Assembly (NCBI GenBank): GCA_026419785.1
Contig: JAODTK010003732.1
Coordinates: forward strand, 186,001 to 250,000
From: Sclerodactyla briareus
Lineage: Eukaryota > Echinodermata > Holothuroidea > Dendrochirotida > Sclerodactylidae
Direction: 5' to 3'
DNA length: 64,000 nt
Below are positions 45,188-56,800 of the stretch, piece after piece. The notes under the pieces were generated by a model. That model did no database searches. It was not told the origin of the DNA and worked only from the letters and a program-made list of their open reading frames with translations. Every line of letters begins with the position of its first letter. Position 1 is the stretch's first letter. Position numbers and translations under genes: made by a program.

Positions 45188-45519
45188 TTACGTTACACTT
45201 TATCTAAGCTGTTAGAAATTCCAAGTTATGAGCAATCGCTTGGTCCTCATTTAGAAATTATCATCCTCTATCTGGACATTTGATAGACTGAAATCACCCA
45301 TGCTGCCATCTGTGATATGGAAAAATTGTCGACATTCATTGGTATATGCCAGCCAATTCTGTAAGATTGAAATGCATGTTTCCACCCTTATCTGATACCA
45401 GACATTTGACGGACTCGTCAGGTGACGTAACCCTGTAAGTTGAATATACAATACAGTTTAGTTAACGTGTATGGCAAGTATTTTCATCTGATAGAAAGAT
45501 CACTATAAAAATCTATGCC
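45188..45519. other. Spacer, nothing recognised
   Basis: Lies between the fold-back element and copy B. No structure recognised. Confidence 0.4.
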
Positions 45520-46624
45520 CAGGGGCGTAAATACGAGGGGTTGGGGGGTTTGTGACACCCCCCCCCTCCCGTTGGAAAATCAGAAGTCGTCTCTGGGCGA
45601 AAAAAAGTAGTTCTCCGCTCGAGTTAGGTGTAAAATTGATGAATTATACCATGACATACTCTATAATAAAAAAAATCGTCACAAATGTGATTAGGAATAA
45701 GTATTCGACGACCAGTTTGGAGTAGATCTGGGCAAAACACAACAAAAAAATCTCACAAGAAAAGGCAGTAATTGTGCAAATTTCGGCCGCGGAATGCGAT
45801 AAAAAAGTGGAAAAAATTCGCGCTTCGCGCGTTGTATATGGTGGATTTGGTTCCGTTCGCCTTTCCCGTCATCTCCCGCACACTGCTATGGGAATTTCTA
45901 CCTATTCGGCCCCCTCTAACTCATACATATCTGAGAGGTTAAATACTGGAATTATACAACAAACATTCTCATTGACATTGAAAACTACAGTCACCTCTTT
46001 TTGATTTTAATAAACCCTTTAGCCTCGGTCCGTTTTCTCCACTGACCATGCGCGATTTTGGAACGGCAGTAGATAGGCTACCAGACTGCTTCAATTTTCC
46101 ACGCATGTTTTCTCCAGGTGGTAAACTGCTATGACGTCCATATCATGGTTGGGGGACAGTAGAGCTGAATAGCTGAATGTCTCAATTATTTTCTGGTGAG
46201 ATCCTGTTTCTCCCAGAGGGTGCCGCGGAAAACCCAGGAAAATACGCGCTTCAGCGCACCATGTGGGTGAACAGTTATGTGGAGCGCACGCCCAAATTAT
46301 TGAACATTTCTGGCCAAAAGTCGGCCGGGCGGCATTCAATAAGCCGATCTGTCTGACAAAATATTAAAAAAATTCACGATTATCGAATTTTGTGAGCACC
46401 AAAAAATGCCCAGATTTTGAAGCTTGGTACATGCAGCCTTCAAACGCTCGGGAGAGGTCCATTCCGGCCCATCTGGGGGCTTGCGCAACCAAAAATTCTT
46501 TGTACGCTACGCGCCAACCTATGGTGGCGCTCGACCAGATAGTATTCTCGTGCCCCGACCCCAAAAATCCTGTGCCCCCCCCCCTTGTGCCTCCCTAGTT
46601 TTAAAAGTCTGGTTGACGCCCCTG
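45520..46624 (+). mobile_element. Copy B of the 1.1-kb element, hAT-like ends
   Basis: Starts CAGGGGCGT at 45520-45528 and ends ACGCCCCTG at 46616-46624, a 9-bp inverted repeat. CAGGGGCG-type ends are common in hAT elements. Inside lies the sequence shared with copy A, including ATTCGCGCTTCGCGCG near 45817. The flanking 8-bp sequences do not match, so a hAT-type target duplication is not visible. No transposase frame. Confidence 0.55.
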
Positions 46625-47879
46625 GTGTGGGAAAATTGATTTATTTAACTATGATGTACATGTGTGCCAAGTTACAGCCCCATCGGACAATTATTAAATA
46701 GCGGTATCAGCTCTGAGGGGCTATGCAAGACCATGATGTGAATGCTAATTCTCCACAGTCTTACATGTAACAGTACGCATTAGGTCTAGTGAATTTAGGT
46801 CCAGGCACTTCGAAAAGTCACGTGTCATAATCATATCCAGGGTACAGCAATTCTAGGAATATTAATATGAAAACCAAATAAGAGTGCACAGGTTATTCAT
46901 GTCGCAAGGTTATAAAGACCTGTTGACCACACATTTATCTTTAACACACAGTTACGTAGGCGGGAAAAAATCTGTTGCAACAATGAAATAGTTTAATAGG
47001 TTAATCATGATCCGATATAGTACTAGGATCGCACATTGTGCGTCTGAGGGGTTTCAGGTTTCAAAAATTTCCAAAGGGGAGGGGGGAAACGATTGGCACA
47101 GTCGGAACCAGAGGACCCTCCACGACCGGACGGGCACCGCCTCTGGTACAATAACCGATGAATAAGGAATCAGTCTAACGAATCTTGTCGGTCTCAAAAA
47201 AGATTCACCCCCTCCCCCTGGAATTTTATGTAGATACGCCCCTGTCTATCCTAAGATCATATTACACCTTACAGTAGAACTAGAGGGTATGCCAGCCGAA
47301 TGGTCCCTGTGGAAATGCATATTGTCAAGCGGCACAATTTGAAATGGCGTTAACAGTAAAGACACCTTCAGTTTGAGAATGCCTCATTAGCAGGTATACG
47401 AACGTTTACAAGCCTACCGTTACCAAATCTAACGCTGACTTCCTGTAACGAATAAGTATGTATGCAATTACATGATAAATCACATATATTCAAATCACTT
47501 CGGAATCACATCAAAGGATAATGAACATTATAACACACACCCTCCGCCAAGACGCTTTCAAACAGAAAGCCTACTTAGGGAATCTCTGAAGAGAAATTAT
47601 TTTTACGGTTTTCGTGACTCATCACACGTTAGGCGTCTCACATTGAACCTAAAATGTGTTAGTAAATAGCAATTGCGATGATATTAAAAAACTAGAACAC
47701 CACTGGTGCTCTGGAGATCGAACCGCTGGGAAATACCAGAAGAATGGAATTTGTGGATAAAAACGTTCAAGATCATGAGGCAAAGAAGGCGTTTCAACAA
47801 TGGCTTTTTATCTGTGCCCAGTAACGACTTGCGACCTTGATCTTATATGACAAAAGATGTCCTAGCAATCAATAACCAT
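46625..47879. other. Non-coding stretch
   Basis: Near 47210 CACCCCCTCCCCCTGGAATT followed by TACGCCCCTG resembles another decayed element end. No exon recognised. Confidence 0.4.
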
Positions 47880-48890
47880 CTCACATGATGGACCCAGGGC
47901 CCACACTGGGCCTTGGTTACTTAAAGCTATGAGCACGTTGAGGGTAGGGCTTTAGACCATCATTATGGCCGAATGTCAGCACGGTGCAAGGAATGGTAAG
48001 AAATTTGCTTGAATTTCATATATTGGCCTAAACTGGCCCATGGGCCCAAAACTCTCGAACACCCCAATGGCCCTCTATTACCCAAGAATGTTACATGTAC
48101 TTTGACCGATAACAATTGAAGCTTGTGGGAGGAGAATCATTCCAAGTACACTCGGTGAAAATTTCATAAATGAGGCTTATCGGGCCCGAGTGGAATCTTG
48201 GAGCGAAAATTCATGATCACCCCAAGGTACGGATGTTAGACCTTCATTATGAACCAATGACTGCCCGTCGCACCAAAAATTTATTAAGGGAAGAAAGAAG
48301 AGGACGAAACTTTGGGGCTAAAATCTGGGGGCTCCCTGAAGGTACGGACACCTCAAAATGGCTCTTCTACCCAAGGGCAATGAGTGTAACTTTGAAGATA
48401 TTGAATTGGAGCTTGTGGGAGGAGATGCATTTCAAGTACATTATGTGAAATCTAATGAAATGGGCCCTTGGGCACAATTGGGACCTTGGACCAAAAATTC
48501 CCGAGCGCCTTAAAGATATGACCATCAGTTATGATCGAAAGTCAGCACACTGTGGACTAAACTTTGTAGGAGGAGAAATATTCTGCGTGATTCACATGAG
48601 GGCCCTAGGGCTGAACCGGGCTCCCCTCCGGGAAATCCCGGGACACCCCCAATGGCCCTCTACCAAAGGGACTATTACATGGAACTTGGAGGAAAATCAA
48701 TTAAAGCTTGTGGGAGAAATGCATTCAAGTGCGTTTGTGTGAAATTTCTTAAATGGGCCTCAGGCCCAAATGGAACCTTGAACCAAAGTTCCCGAAACCC
48801 CCGAAAGTACCAATACCAAAGTATGACACTGAGGGCGGGAAGCATCGTGGACGCGAGACCGAGACACATTTTTAAATTGTACACCTAAGG
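47880..48890 (+). repeat. Tandem array, unit about 290 bp (left of the polymerase locus)
   Basis: GCTTGTGGGAG recurs at 48121, 48411 and 48706 (spacing 290 and 295). Each unit also has AATGGC.CTCTA.CCAA, ATTTCATAAATGGGCC-like, GGAACCTTGGACCAAA-like and GACCATCATTATGACCGAA-like pieces. Open frames here (such as 48170-48448) are repeat by-products. Confidence 0.75.
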
Positions 48891-48945
48891 GCTACATTCA
48901 TCGCAGATTGTGACCCATTTGGATGCAGAAGGGGCATTTTTGTGA

Positions 48946-48975
48946 ATAGGATAGATAGATGATAGATAGATAGAT

Positions 48976-49026
<51 letters not shown>

Positions 49027-49048
49027 GATAGATAGATAGATAGATAGA
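48946..49048 (+). repeat. (GATA)n microsatellite
   Basis: About 100 bp of GATA units with three GATGATA interruptions, directly after the 290-bp array. Confidence 0.95.
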
Positions 49049-49879
49049 AGGGCGACGATCATGGAGCGAAAATGCCTGAAATTTACTCTGGGTTTTTCTT
49101 AATTAACCAATGAAAATAAAGGGTTCGTCCTTCGCTCCATATCGTTTGCAAATATTGGCTTTAACCAGCTTGGTGTGTTGTTGCTTCCTCCTTCATTGAA
49201 ACGTTGTCAATTTCCCTTCTAGGGCCGGGTCCGGTTAGTTAAATGAACAAACAAACATACAAATCGCTATTTTGAGGTGAAGGGGGTTGAGGCGACGAGG
49301 GTTGGTCTACCACCTGGCGGGATGCTGTATTCTGTAAATTCTAGTTATGGGTGCGAACACTTGTTAGGAGTTGGGTGCATGCACCGTGCAAATACCAAGC
49401 CACTAAAATAGCCATCGAATATTGACATGATTCGAAATTCAGGTGAGGATATGTTTATATTCAAAGATTGACTGACTTCGATTGGATGTCCAAAAGTGAA
49501 AAACATTCGCGAGCGCTTCGCGCGCAGTTGCGGTTTCAATCGTTGTTATACTCATTTGGCCACCTGTCCTTTCCCTGGTTGGGAGTGTCTCTCTCATGCG
49601 CTTGGGGTCCGCACCCAACGCAGCACCTTGAAGTTGATCCTAGGAGAATTTACGTTTGGGAGAACCTTTCCCAGAATAAATTTGAATTCAATTTTAGGAT
49701 GCTGCTTACTGTCCCATAAGGCACAGGTAATGCCGTTTCCTGCAATCTAGGGGGTCTGTCAATTTTTATTGAAATTGGCAGAATAGAGCAAATTATACAC
49801 AGTGAATAACCCCCAGTGAATTGAGTCATTAAAAAAAAAATGGAAGGGGGGAAATAAAGGTAGACATACCAATCAAGCT
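49049..49879. other. Non-coding stretch with a hAT-like fragment
   Basis: ATTCGCGAGCGCTTCGCGCG near 49503 resembles the CG-rich block of the 41-46 kb elements. Otherwise nothing recognised. Confidence 0.4.
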
Positions 49880-50250
49880 CCATGAAAATCTGAAAATGAA
49901 AATTTGGAATATGCTGAATAGACAATTGAATGACCTCAGTGACCTCCACCAGTCTATGGTTAAGAATGTTGGACGAGTAAACGGTAAGCCCGACCCACAC
50001 CAAGTTTCATTGTAAATCCGGCAAACTTAAACTTACGCATAAAATTTGAGACACGTTGACTGACCTCCAGGGACCCTGAAATCCATGGTGATAGAACATT
50101 CGGAACTAAAGGTAAACCATTAGCACAAGCTTGTGAAAATCCGCCAAAACTTTGAAATTCACATAAAAATTGCAGATTAGACAGTTCAATGAACCTCCAT
50201 TGACACCGCATCTTTGTTAAAAAGTTTTGGGGCTGAAGTTAGACCATAGT
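49880..50250 (+). repeat. Three-unit tandem repeat, period about 129 bp
   Basis: Landmarks AGACAATTGAATGACCTC, GAGACACGTTGACTGACCTC and AGACAGTTCAATGAACCTCC start near 49919, 50049 and 50177. Between them, ACCAAGTTTCATTG.AAAATC and AAACTT.AAA.T...CATAAAA recur. A related single unit with AAATGACCTCCGGTAACCCC lies near 58816. Confidence 0.65.
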
Positions 50251-50279
50251 CAACAAGACTGATTACCATATTTTACGAG

Positions 50280-50535
50280 TGAAATCTAATTAGTCATTTA
50301 CCTTATATCCGCACCTATGGTGCCGAAGTAAGTCACGTAGCACCTACGGTGCATCCGTTAGCCTGAACAATAAATTACATAAAATAGGCTAATTATCCAT
50401 CTTAATCAGAAACTTTTGGGGCCCCCCCAAACCAAAGTCTAATCAGATCGGGTTCTCCCCCACTCGTATACATACAAAATTTAATCATAATTTGTCTCAC
50501 GTTCAGATAAATCCTGCTAACGAGAAGAACGTGGG
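50280..50535 (+). repeat. Composite-element segment leading into the CA tract (copy 1)
   Basis: Contains ACATAAAATAGGCTAATTA, a CTTAATCA block and AAATCCTGCTAACGAGAA just before the CA repeat. The same series occurs at 57960-58100 before a shorter CA tract, and partly at 59690-59760. Confidence 0.7.
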
Positions 50536-50826
50536 ACACACAAACACAAACACACACACACACACACACAACACACACACACGCACGCACACACACACAC
50601 ACACACACACAATATATATATTTATATAGTCATATGCAAATGAACATGCCACACACACACACATACATACATACATACATTACATACATTACATACATTA
50701 CATAAATACATACATACATACATAACATACATGGCATATAAACCATACATCACATAAATACGTACATACTACTAATACTACATACATACATACATACTAC
50801 CATAAAGTACATACATACCTACATAC
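50536..50826. repeat. (CA)n and (CATA)n microsatellites
   Basis: CA repeat at 50536-50610 with a short AT run, then, after about 35 bp, a CATA array with insertions of ACATT at 50650-50826. This marks the downstream end of the polymerase locus region (minus-strand sense). Confidence 0.95.
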
Positions 50827-50884
50827 AGGCAAAGTGATACTAAGTCTCTCTTCGAACTTTGTTCAGGCGAGACAGAAAAGCGTC

Positions 50885-51600
50885 GAATCAGGTTCTGTAG
50901 GCACCGCCACCACTACGCTCGATGTCTGTCTTCGGCGGTTGCGCCTCAATGGTGTCCGAGTACGGGGTTGAACCGCCATGCCATCGAGCGTACACTTTCG
51001 ATTCTACGCAAGGACTTGGGTCATGGTCGGGTGAGGTTGTTCCCCCTTCAGGATGGTACTGGTCGAATCTTTGGAGATTAACGCTGATAAGATGCAGCCT
51101 CCGCCACGATTACGGGATCTTCGCTCTTCATACGTTTTTGTCCTTCGGCCGTAGTTTAAACCAAACGAAAGTTTCGCTTAAATTACCGGCTTCATCTCGA
51201 TTCCGGTAGAGCTGCAGCCGAGGAGAACTGTTTAGCACGGCTATCTCCTGACTTGGGTGTGCCATCAGTGAAATCAAGGAAGTAAGGCACACTACTGGTT
51301 ATACCGTATTTTCTTTCGTATGCTGGAATAGAGTAACGCGAAATGGTGTGCGGGTTCACGAGCTGAGCTTCAACCGAGGGTTTGGTTTTCTCTGAACCTG
51401 CAGCCCAGAATGACAGTGTTGAGGCATCTTCAGGACGAGCAAAATGGTTGTCTGTTCTTCGTAAGAGTCGTCACTAGATCACTCCACGGAAATCGTCCAT
51501 CGCCCCTTAGCCCAACAGACTCCATGTGCTTGTAGGATTATCCATTTGTTTCGGAAAAACTCCAGCTCCTCTTGGGAAATATTGTAGACTATTCAGATCG
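50885..51600 (-). pseudogene. RdRP: Probable C-terminal continuation of the RNA-dependent RNA polymerase locus
   Basis: Two long Met-less minus-strand frames lie here: about 51470-51190 (..RPEDASTLSFWAAGSEK.. and ..AYERKYGITSSVPYFLDFTD..) and about 51110-50890 (HPEGGTTSPDHDPSPCVES.., ending at a stop). Their protein-like composition, direction and position right after the recognisable polymerase suggest they are its variable C-terminal tail, again broken by frame changes and stops. No family motif is decisive here, so the assignment rests on context. Confidence 0.4.
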
Positions 51601-53662
51601 TTCTCACGATTTCGATGGAATGCCAACCCCAATGGCGAAGTGCTTTTGTTCCGGAGTGAACATGGAGAAGTTGAATGTACTTGATTTAATTCTCCGTATG
51701 TACTCAACCACTTCTTTAGTCATCGTCCCCCAGAAGAGGCGACATATACCACACAAATCTGAATTTCTGGAAGTCAGTGATGTTGGTCTCCTTTTGTTGT
51801 AGTATCTCCAGCACCATATCTTCGGTAACATTTTAGTGCCTTCTCCATCGCCTACCTCTATTTTCTTGAATTTTTCCTCGAACCCCGCACCCTTGGCTTT
51901 CACGTAACCAGACAAACTGAGACGGGGTTTGGCCAGGCGGTTCATGGTTCTCCGGAATTGGACAGGAATCCCTTCTCCGGATTTGCCCGCGTCGATAACT
52001 CGAGAGAACAACTGTCGAGTTCCACGCATTCCTCAACAACTGACACCTTCTGGTAGCACATCTGTTGAAATATTCGTCGATTCTGCCAATCATCATTTGA
52101 CTTTGGTTCTGTGTGCAACACACTCGATCATTTCCTCTACGGATACGGGTCCTTGGCGCTCCCTTGGCTCTCCTTCGTACCCTGGGTAGCTGTACGGCGG
52201 TCTCGCCTCTGGGATCAGATCCTCGTCCCACGTAACGAATCACTTATCTCCGTCTAAGTCTGAACCTGCGATTTCGTGAGAGTGCGGTCTCTTCCGTGAC
52301 TCGGGAACACGATACAATCGACCAAGTGATGGAGCTGAGACAACCCAGTCTTGTCTGTCTCATCCAGAGCAGTAAGTACCCTCAAATCACCGAGGAGATA
52401 GCAAGGGTTCTTGCTGACAACTACCTGTCCCTTCACTGTTTTGGGCTTGCCTGAATCAGTTATTCTCAGGAAACATTGTCCATATTCAAGAGTGCCTGTT
52501 GGATCGCAGATTCCAAAAATATTCCGTGTATTGGGAAGAAGATACTCACTGCCCCAGCTCTTATTCTCCAGTAAATCACTTTTGATTTTCGTCAGACTTT
52601 CCATGACAGTAGACAACTGCGTCTCCTTCAACCGTTCGATACCCCCCGCGCTCGCAATCATATGAGCAATATGAAATTGATTATCCCACTGCAGAAGTTT
52701 TATTTTATTGCTGCTTCTGAGTTTGTGAACATCGTCCGGAGTAGTTCGAAGTAAGCAATTTGTTCCCCAGAAGACTTCATCGCTGACCCCTAGACCGGAG
52801 AGTAACATGATGAACTGCTTGTTGAGATGACCAAAAGTGTACGGCTTGGAATAGTCGCACACCACCGAGTGTGGGTATCTGTCGGTCTTGAATTTCTCCA
52901 TTGACGGTCTAATCAGTATCTTGGTTGGATTGATCGTTTTGTCGACTGCCAGCACTCCTTTGTATCCTTGATCCTGACTTGGTACAACCGATTGTTCGGT
53001 AGTCTTTGTCGACATCTCGATCTCTGATTTCCGAGAAAATAAGTTCGGCCACTTTCTCCTCTTTTCTTCTCCCCCGATCCCCCAGCACGTCGAAGAAATT
53101 CATCCGCGTTCTCCTCGAAATCCGGAGAACGGATAATATCATCCGCCGAGACTTTTACAGTCGTCAGATTGTACTTTCGAAAGATGAGACCAAACCGGCT
53201 AGTAGCTTTGAAACTATTTTGATAGAGCTGAAGTCTCCGTCTTGGTTGACTATTTCACGGACTGTCTACCTGGTGTACCCTTCCACATATCACACTTTCT
53301 CTGCTTTATCCCACCAGAGCTGCCCCCGATGAAGGAATAAGCAGCACCGTTTATGGTGAGCCATTGAGCAGTGTTCTCCGAGCAATGTCAGGCTCGAACT
53401 TCCGTGCGAATGACAGGAGGGCCAGGTTTTCATGACCGTGCCTGAATATGACCGATTGGGCCTTTCAAGTTCCTCATATTTGATCTCTGGTTCCCCTTTC
53501 GTGATCACGATTGATGGAATTGGATGGCTGTTTTTGCTCGAGATGTCTGGGACGGGGGGTTCTGGAATCTGAAATTCAGTACGAAGAACCGTCGGCCCCG
53601 GTCTTCTTTGTCCTCTTCTTCTCACCCATTTTGACCGACGCTCATCAGTCGGGAATAAAGAT
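51601..53662 (-). pseudogene. RdRP: Cellular RNA-dependent RNA polymerase (QDE-1/RDR family), frame-disrupted
   Basis: Known role: copies RNA templates into double-stranded RNA that feeds RNA silencing. Blocks seen in family order on the minus strand: ITKGEPEIKYEELERPNR (53482-53430); GQLWWDKAE and TVREIVNQDGDFSSI (53320-53215); NFFDVLGDRG with KVAEL (about 53100); YQVRIK plus YKGVLAVD (about 52970); IRPSMEKF (about 52905); LNKQFIMLLSGLGV (about 52820); GTLEYGQCFLR (about 52490); GQVVVSKNPC and GDLRVL (about 52410); LVDCIVF (52320); RPHSHEIAGSDLDGDK (52290-52243), the metal-binding catalytic motif with all three aspartates; FVTWDEDLIPEA (52239-52204); IDAGKSGEGIP (about 51990). These blocks lie in different frames, and TGA at 52242-52240 follows the catalytic motif. 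The longest intact frame is 52254-53015. An acceptor-like CTCACCTGCCAG precedes 53662, so earlier exons may lie at higher coordinates. The family is usually longer at the N-terminus. Confidence 0.88.
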
Positions 53663-55199
53663 CTGGCAGGTGAGAATCAAGAAGGCATGGTTAATCTATG
53701 CGACAAAACTTGTGAACGTTTACTCGTATTTCTCCCCTGTCCTATAGTTCATCTTGTGTTATACGGGGATATTTCTCGACGTTCCTAGTCAGCTATCAAT
53801 AAAACAAATATTGGTGTCTACATCAGCTGTCAGCGGTGTCCACTATGACCTGGATGTGCGGTCATAGCAGTGAAATAAGAAAACGACGGTTTGAGAGAAG
53901 GCTGGAGTGAGAAAAATATAGCTGTCCTAAACACAAGACATGCTGCCTCTGCTGATTTCGGGGAGTCGGGGCGGGAAGGAAAAAAAAGAAAGGGGGTAGG
54001 GTAAGTCCTGCGGAGAGAGGGTCGTGTTCTTTCAAACGTAATGGGTTCATTATTATCAACAGTTTTGGATTATTATGATTCGCTCTTTGTAATCGATCGA
54101 TCGATCAATCAACGCGATGTCGAGTATTAATCATGGTTCATGTTAAATCGAGAATATATCCACTCATATCATAGGTAGAGTCAAATTATACATCTGACTA
54201 ACCCCCAGATTCATCACTGTTGAAATTCCTGATGACTAATGGTTATCATACCCATAAACTTTCATAGCAATATGCAACAGCAATAGAGCAATGTCGCCCT
54301 GCTTCTATTGCCTTGTATCTGTGTTTGGTGTTAGACACTTGTGTTAGTCAAGGAGCTTTTATCAATGTACAATCTGTGGAAAAAATTTCCCCCCCTATGT
54401 ACACAACCAATCACAATATGGCTCCCCTATTGCGACCTTTCGATTCGACCCCCTTTCCCCCCTAATCCACCCCCTCCCCTCTTGCTGAAAATCCCAAGTC
54501 CTGGAGCTGCATGACCATGGGGTGAATGGTTCAATATGTGGGCCACTCATAGGCTCCTTAGCCTCTTCAGGAGGGGGCTCCTTTATTCACAGTGCCCCAT
54601 AACATTTCATTGTTCCAGCAAAACCATAAGCCAAGATCTTAGTGTTCTTGACTGTCCTTCATGATCTTTCCTTAAGGTTTGTTACCTTCGCGATCACCTG
54701 TGACCCTTTGACCTGACTCCCCCAATTGTGGATTACAGACTGATAATATCTGTGGGATCACGTATTGTATGACGTTCAATTCAAGCAATAATAGAACAGC
54801 ATCAGACTCCCTGAATTAGCAGATGACCGCTGACCGAACCCCAAAATAATAGGAATCTTGTACTCTTTAGATGAACTCACATACCAAGCATGGGTTTATG
54901 TTTTTTGTTACCAGCCGAAAGTGGGTACCGTGAGACAAAAACTAAATTTTCACAATTTCCTATCTCTCCCCAACTACTTCCCGTCCACCCCAGCGATTAA
55001 AATTAAGGGGGGTTTTATTGTACTCCCCAGAGAGAGCGGATACCAAAATTATCAACTAATTCGACCAGGCATCGGGACCAAGAGACCTTGACCTGACGTC
55101 TAGTTGTTGACCATGTCTACCAAAGGAATACTGATCCCTGTTTAAATCTGGCTAAATATTGCCTACGTAATTATATTAGTCACATTATCAACTTCCATG
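53663..55199. other. Upstream flank of the polymerase locus, nothing recognised
   Basis: If the gene has earlier exons they should lie here or further right on the minus strand; I found none. Short ATCG repeat at 54094-54110. C-rich sequence at 54390-54490. Confidence 0.4.
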
Positions 55200-55745
55200 A
55201 ATTTGAATACCTCGGGACCAACGATGAACCGCATCAAGCCGCAAGGCCCACAGTGAGACTGGGTCTTGGGTCCTACTGTAAATCCCTGTTCATCCGAAGG
55301 AACAAGCTATAGGTCATCATTATGACTTAACATCAGCAACGGGCAACAAAATTTGTTGGAGATACAAGATTTTGCAGTATTTATATATTTAAGAAGCCTA
55401 GAGCCCAAACTGGACCCCAGATTCCCAAACAACAACCGAGGCCCTCTATCCCAGGACCATTACATGTTAACTGTTGAAGACAATCAATTGAATCTTGTGG
55501 GAGGAGATGCATTTCCATTCAAGTAACATTGTGTGTAATTTCATAAAATGGTCCGACCGGGCCCAAGTGGGACCTGGACCAAAATTCCTGACACCCCACA
55601 TGTTCGGCGGTTAACATCATTATGACCGAACATCAGCATCAGCACTGTGCACGAAATTTGGTAGAGGAGATACATTTTTAAATTTGACACAATCTGGCCA
55701 ATACTGCCCGCCTTCACCTTGACCTTCAAAGTAAACAGTCCCATG
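55200..55745 (+). repeat. 290-bp-type repeat units (right of the polymerase locus)
   Basis: TCTTGTGGGAGGAGATGCAT near 55493, GGGCCCAAGTGGGACCTGG near 55559 and ATCATTATGACCGAACATCA near 55616 match the array at 47.9-48.9 kb, in the same orientation. Confidence 0.7.
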
Positions 55746-55880
55746 GGTCAATAGATAGATGATGAATTAGAATAGAATAGATAGATAGATAGATAGATAA
55801 TATCGAAATAGATAGAATAAGATAATAGTTGACCTTGCAGATTCCAATATCCTTAACCAGCATAGCTAGTTTTGAGCTAA
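55746..55880 (+). repeat. GATA microsatellite with a following conserved segment (copy 2)
   Basis: Imperfect GATA/AATA repeats at about 55751-55828, then TTGCAGATTCCAATATCC, AACCAGCATAGCTAG and TTGAGCTAAAAA. The same sequence follows the GATA tract at 57.7 kb. Confidence 0.8.
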
Positions 55881-56800
55881 AAACAAGCAAGAATGACCTG
55901 ACGGTAGAATGACCCCCACAGTGCCATTTTTGGGAACATGCTCAGTTGGTAGCCTACAACATAACATGCAGGAACGCACACAGGCACACACACAAGAAAA
56001 TGACCATAAAGGCATCTTCTGAAACTCTTCTTCAACAAAATCACAGATTGAACCCCCTTGCACACAGACAAAAGTAGGCTCACCACAAACTTACCAACAT
56101 ATGTTTGCTTAACATAATACCATCCAGACTCACATTAAATCTTAGTGTGTATTCACCCTTTCCCACTTCATTGATGATCTCTCTATAGTACGATATGAAT
56201 GCAAGTATGGTATGCAAGACAAATACACATATACAACTGTGATTGCAAAAATCTTTCATTCCCCTCTCACACAGAAAAAAATAAGGAAGTGCAGTCCTTG
56301 CCTCACCATAAGGCAATTCTAATCCCTGTGTTAGGCCACCACAGATAATAAATATCCGGACAATCTGCAAAGCTATCAAAACTATCCCCCTGTAATATGA
56401 CTCCTATGTACATAAAACCTGTGAACGAGGCAAGTGCAGCAGAACCCTAACAAGATAGTAAGGTGATACTTGAACTACTCTGCACCATACCCCATGTTAT
56501 GGGCCGTGGATTTAATAAACAAGGTCAAGTCGCCATTGCTGATTGGATTTCTCTAATCATTTTAACTCTGCAAATGAAACTTGGACTGCGTGATGTCTGT
56601 CTAGCTGAATAATCTCTTCAACGATCTGTTCACAGGGTTTCATGAGCTGAAGTCACTGACTCACTGTAACACAATTGGGTGGTTCTGTTAAAGTGGAAGT
56701 ATATGACATAATCAGAGACAGCAATTGTTGACACACTGGATAGACAAAGTTGGATAGTATATTCCCCTTCTCCCAAAAGGTCTCAGTCCCACAATTCCTA
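55881..56800. other. Non-coding stretch, possible insertion between repeat units
   Basis: Lies between two blocks of the 290-bp repeat and shares nothing with them. The minus-strand frames at 55866-56086 and 56080-56379 match no family I know. It may be an inserted element. Confidence 0.35.

Noticed and set aside
50536..50826. CRISPR-like array
   Set aside because: The repetition is plain CA and CATA microsatellite without spacers.
51601..53662. Polymerase as an RNA-virus insertion
   Set aside because: The motif order and the DLDGD catalytic signature are those of the cellular RDR/QDE-1 family, which is unrelated to viral RNA polymerases with GDD motifs.
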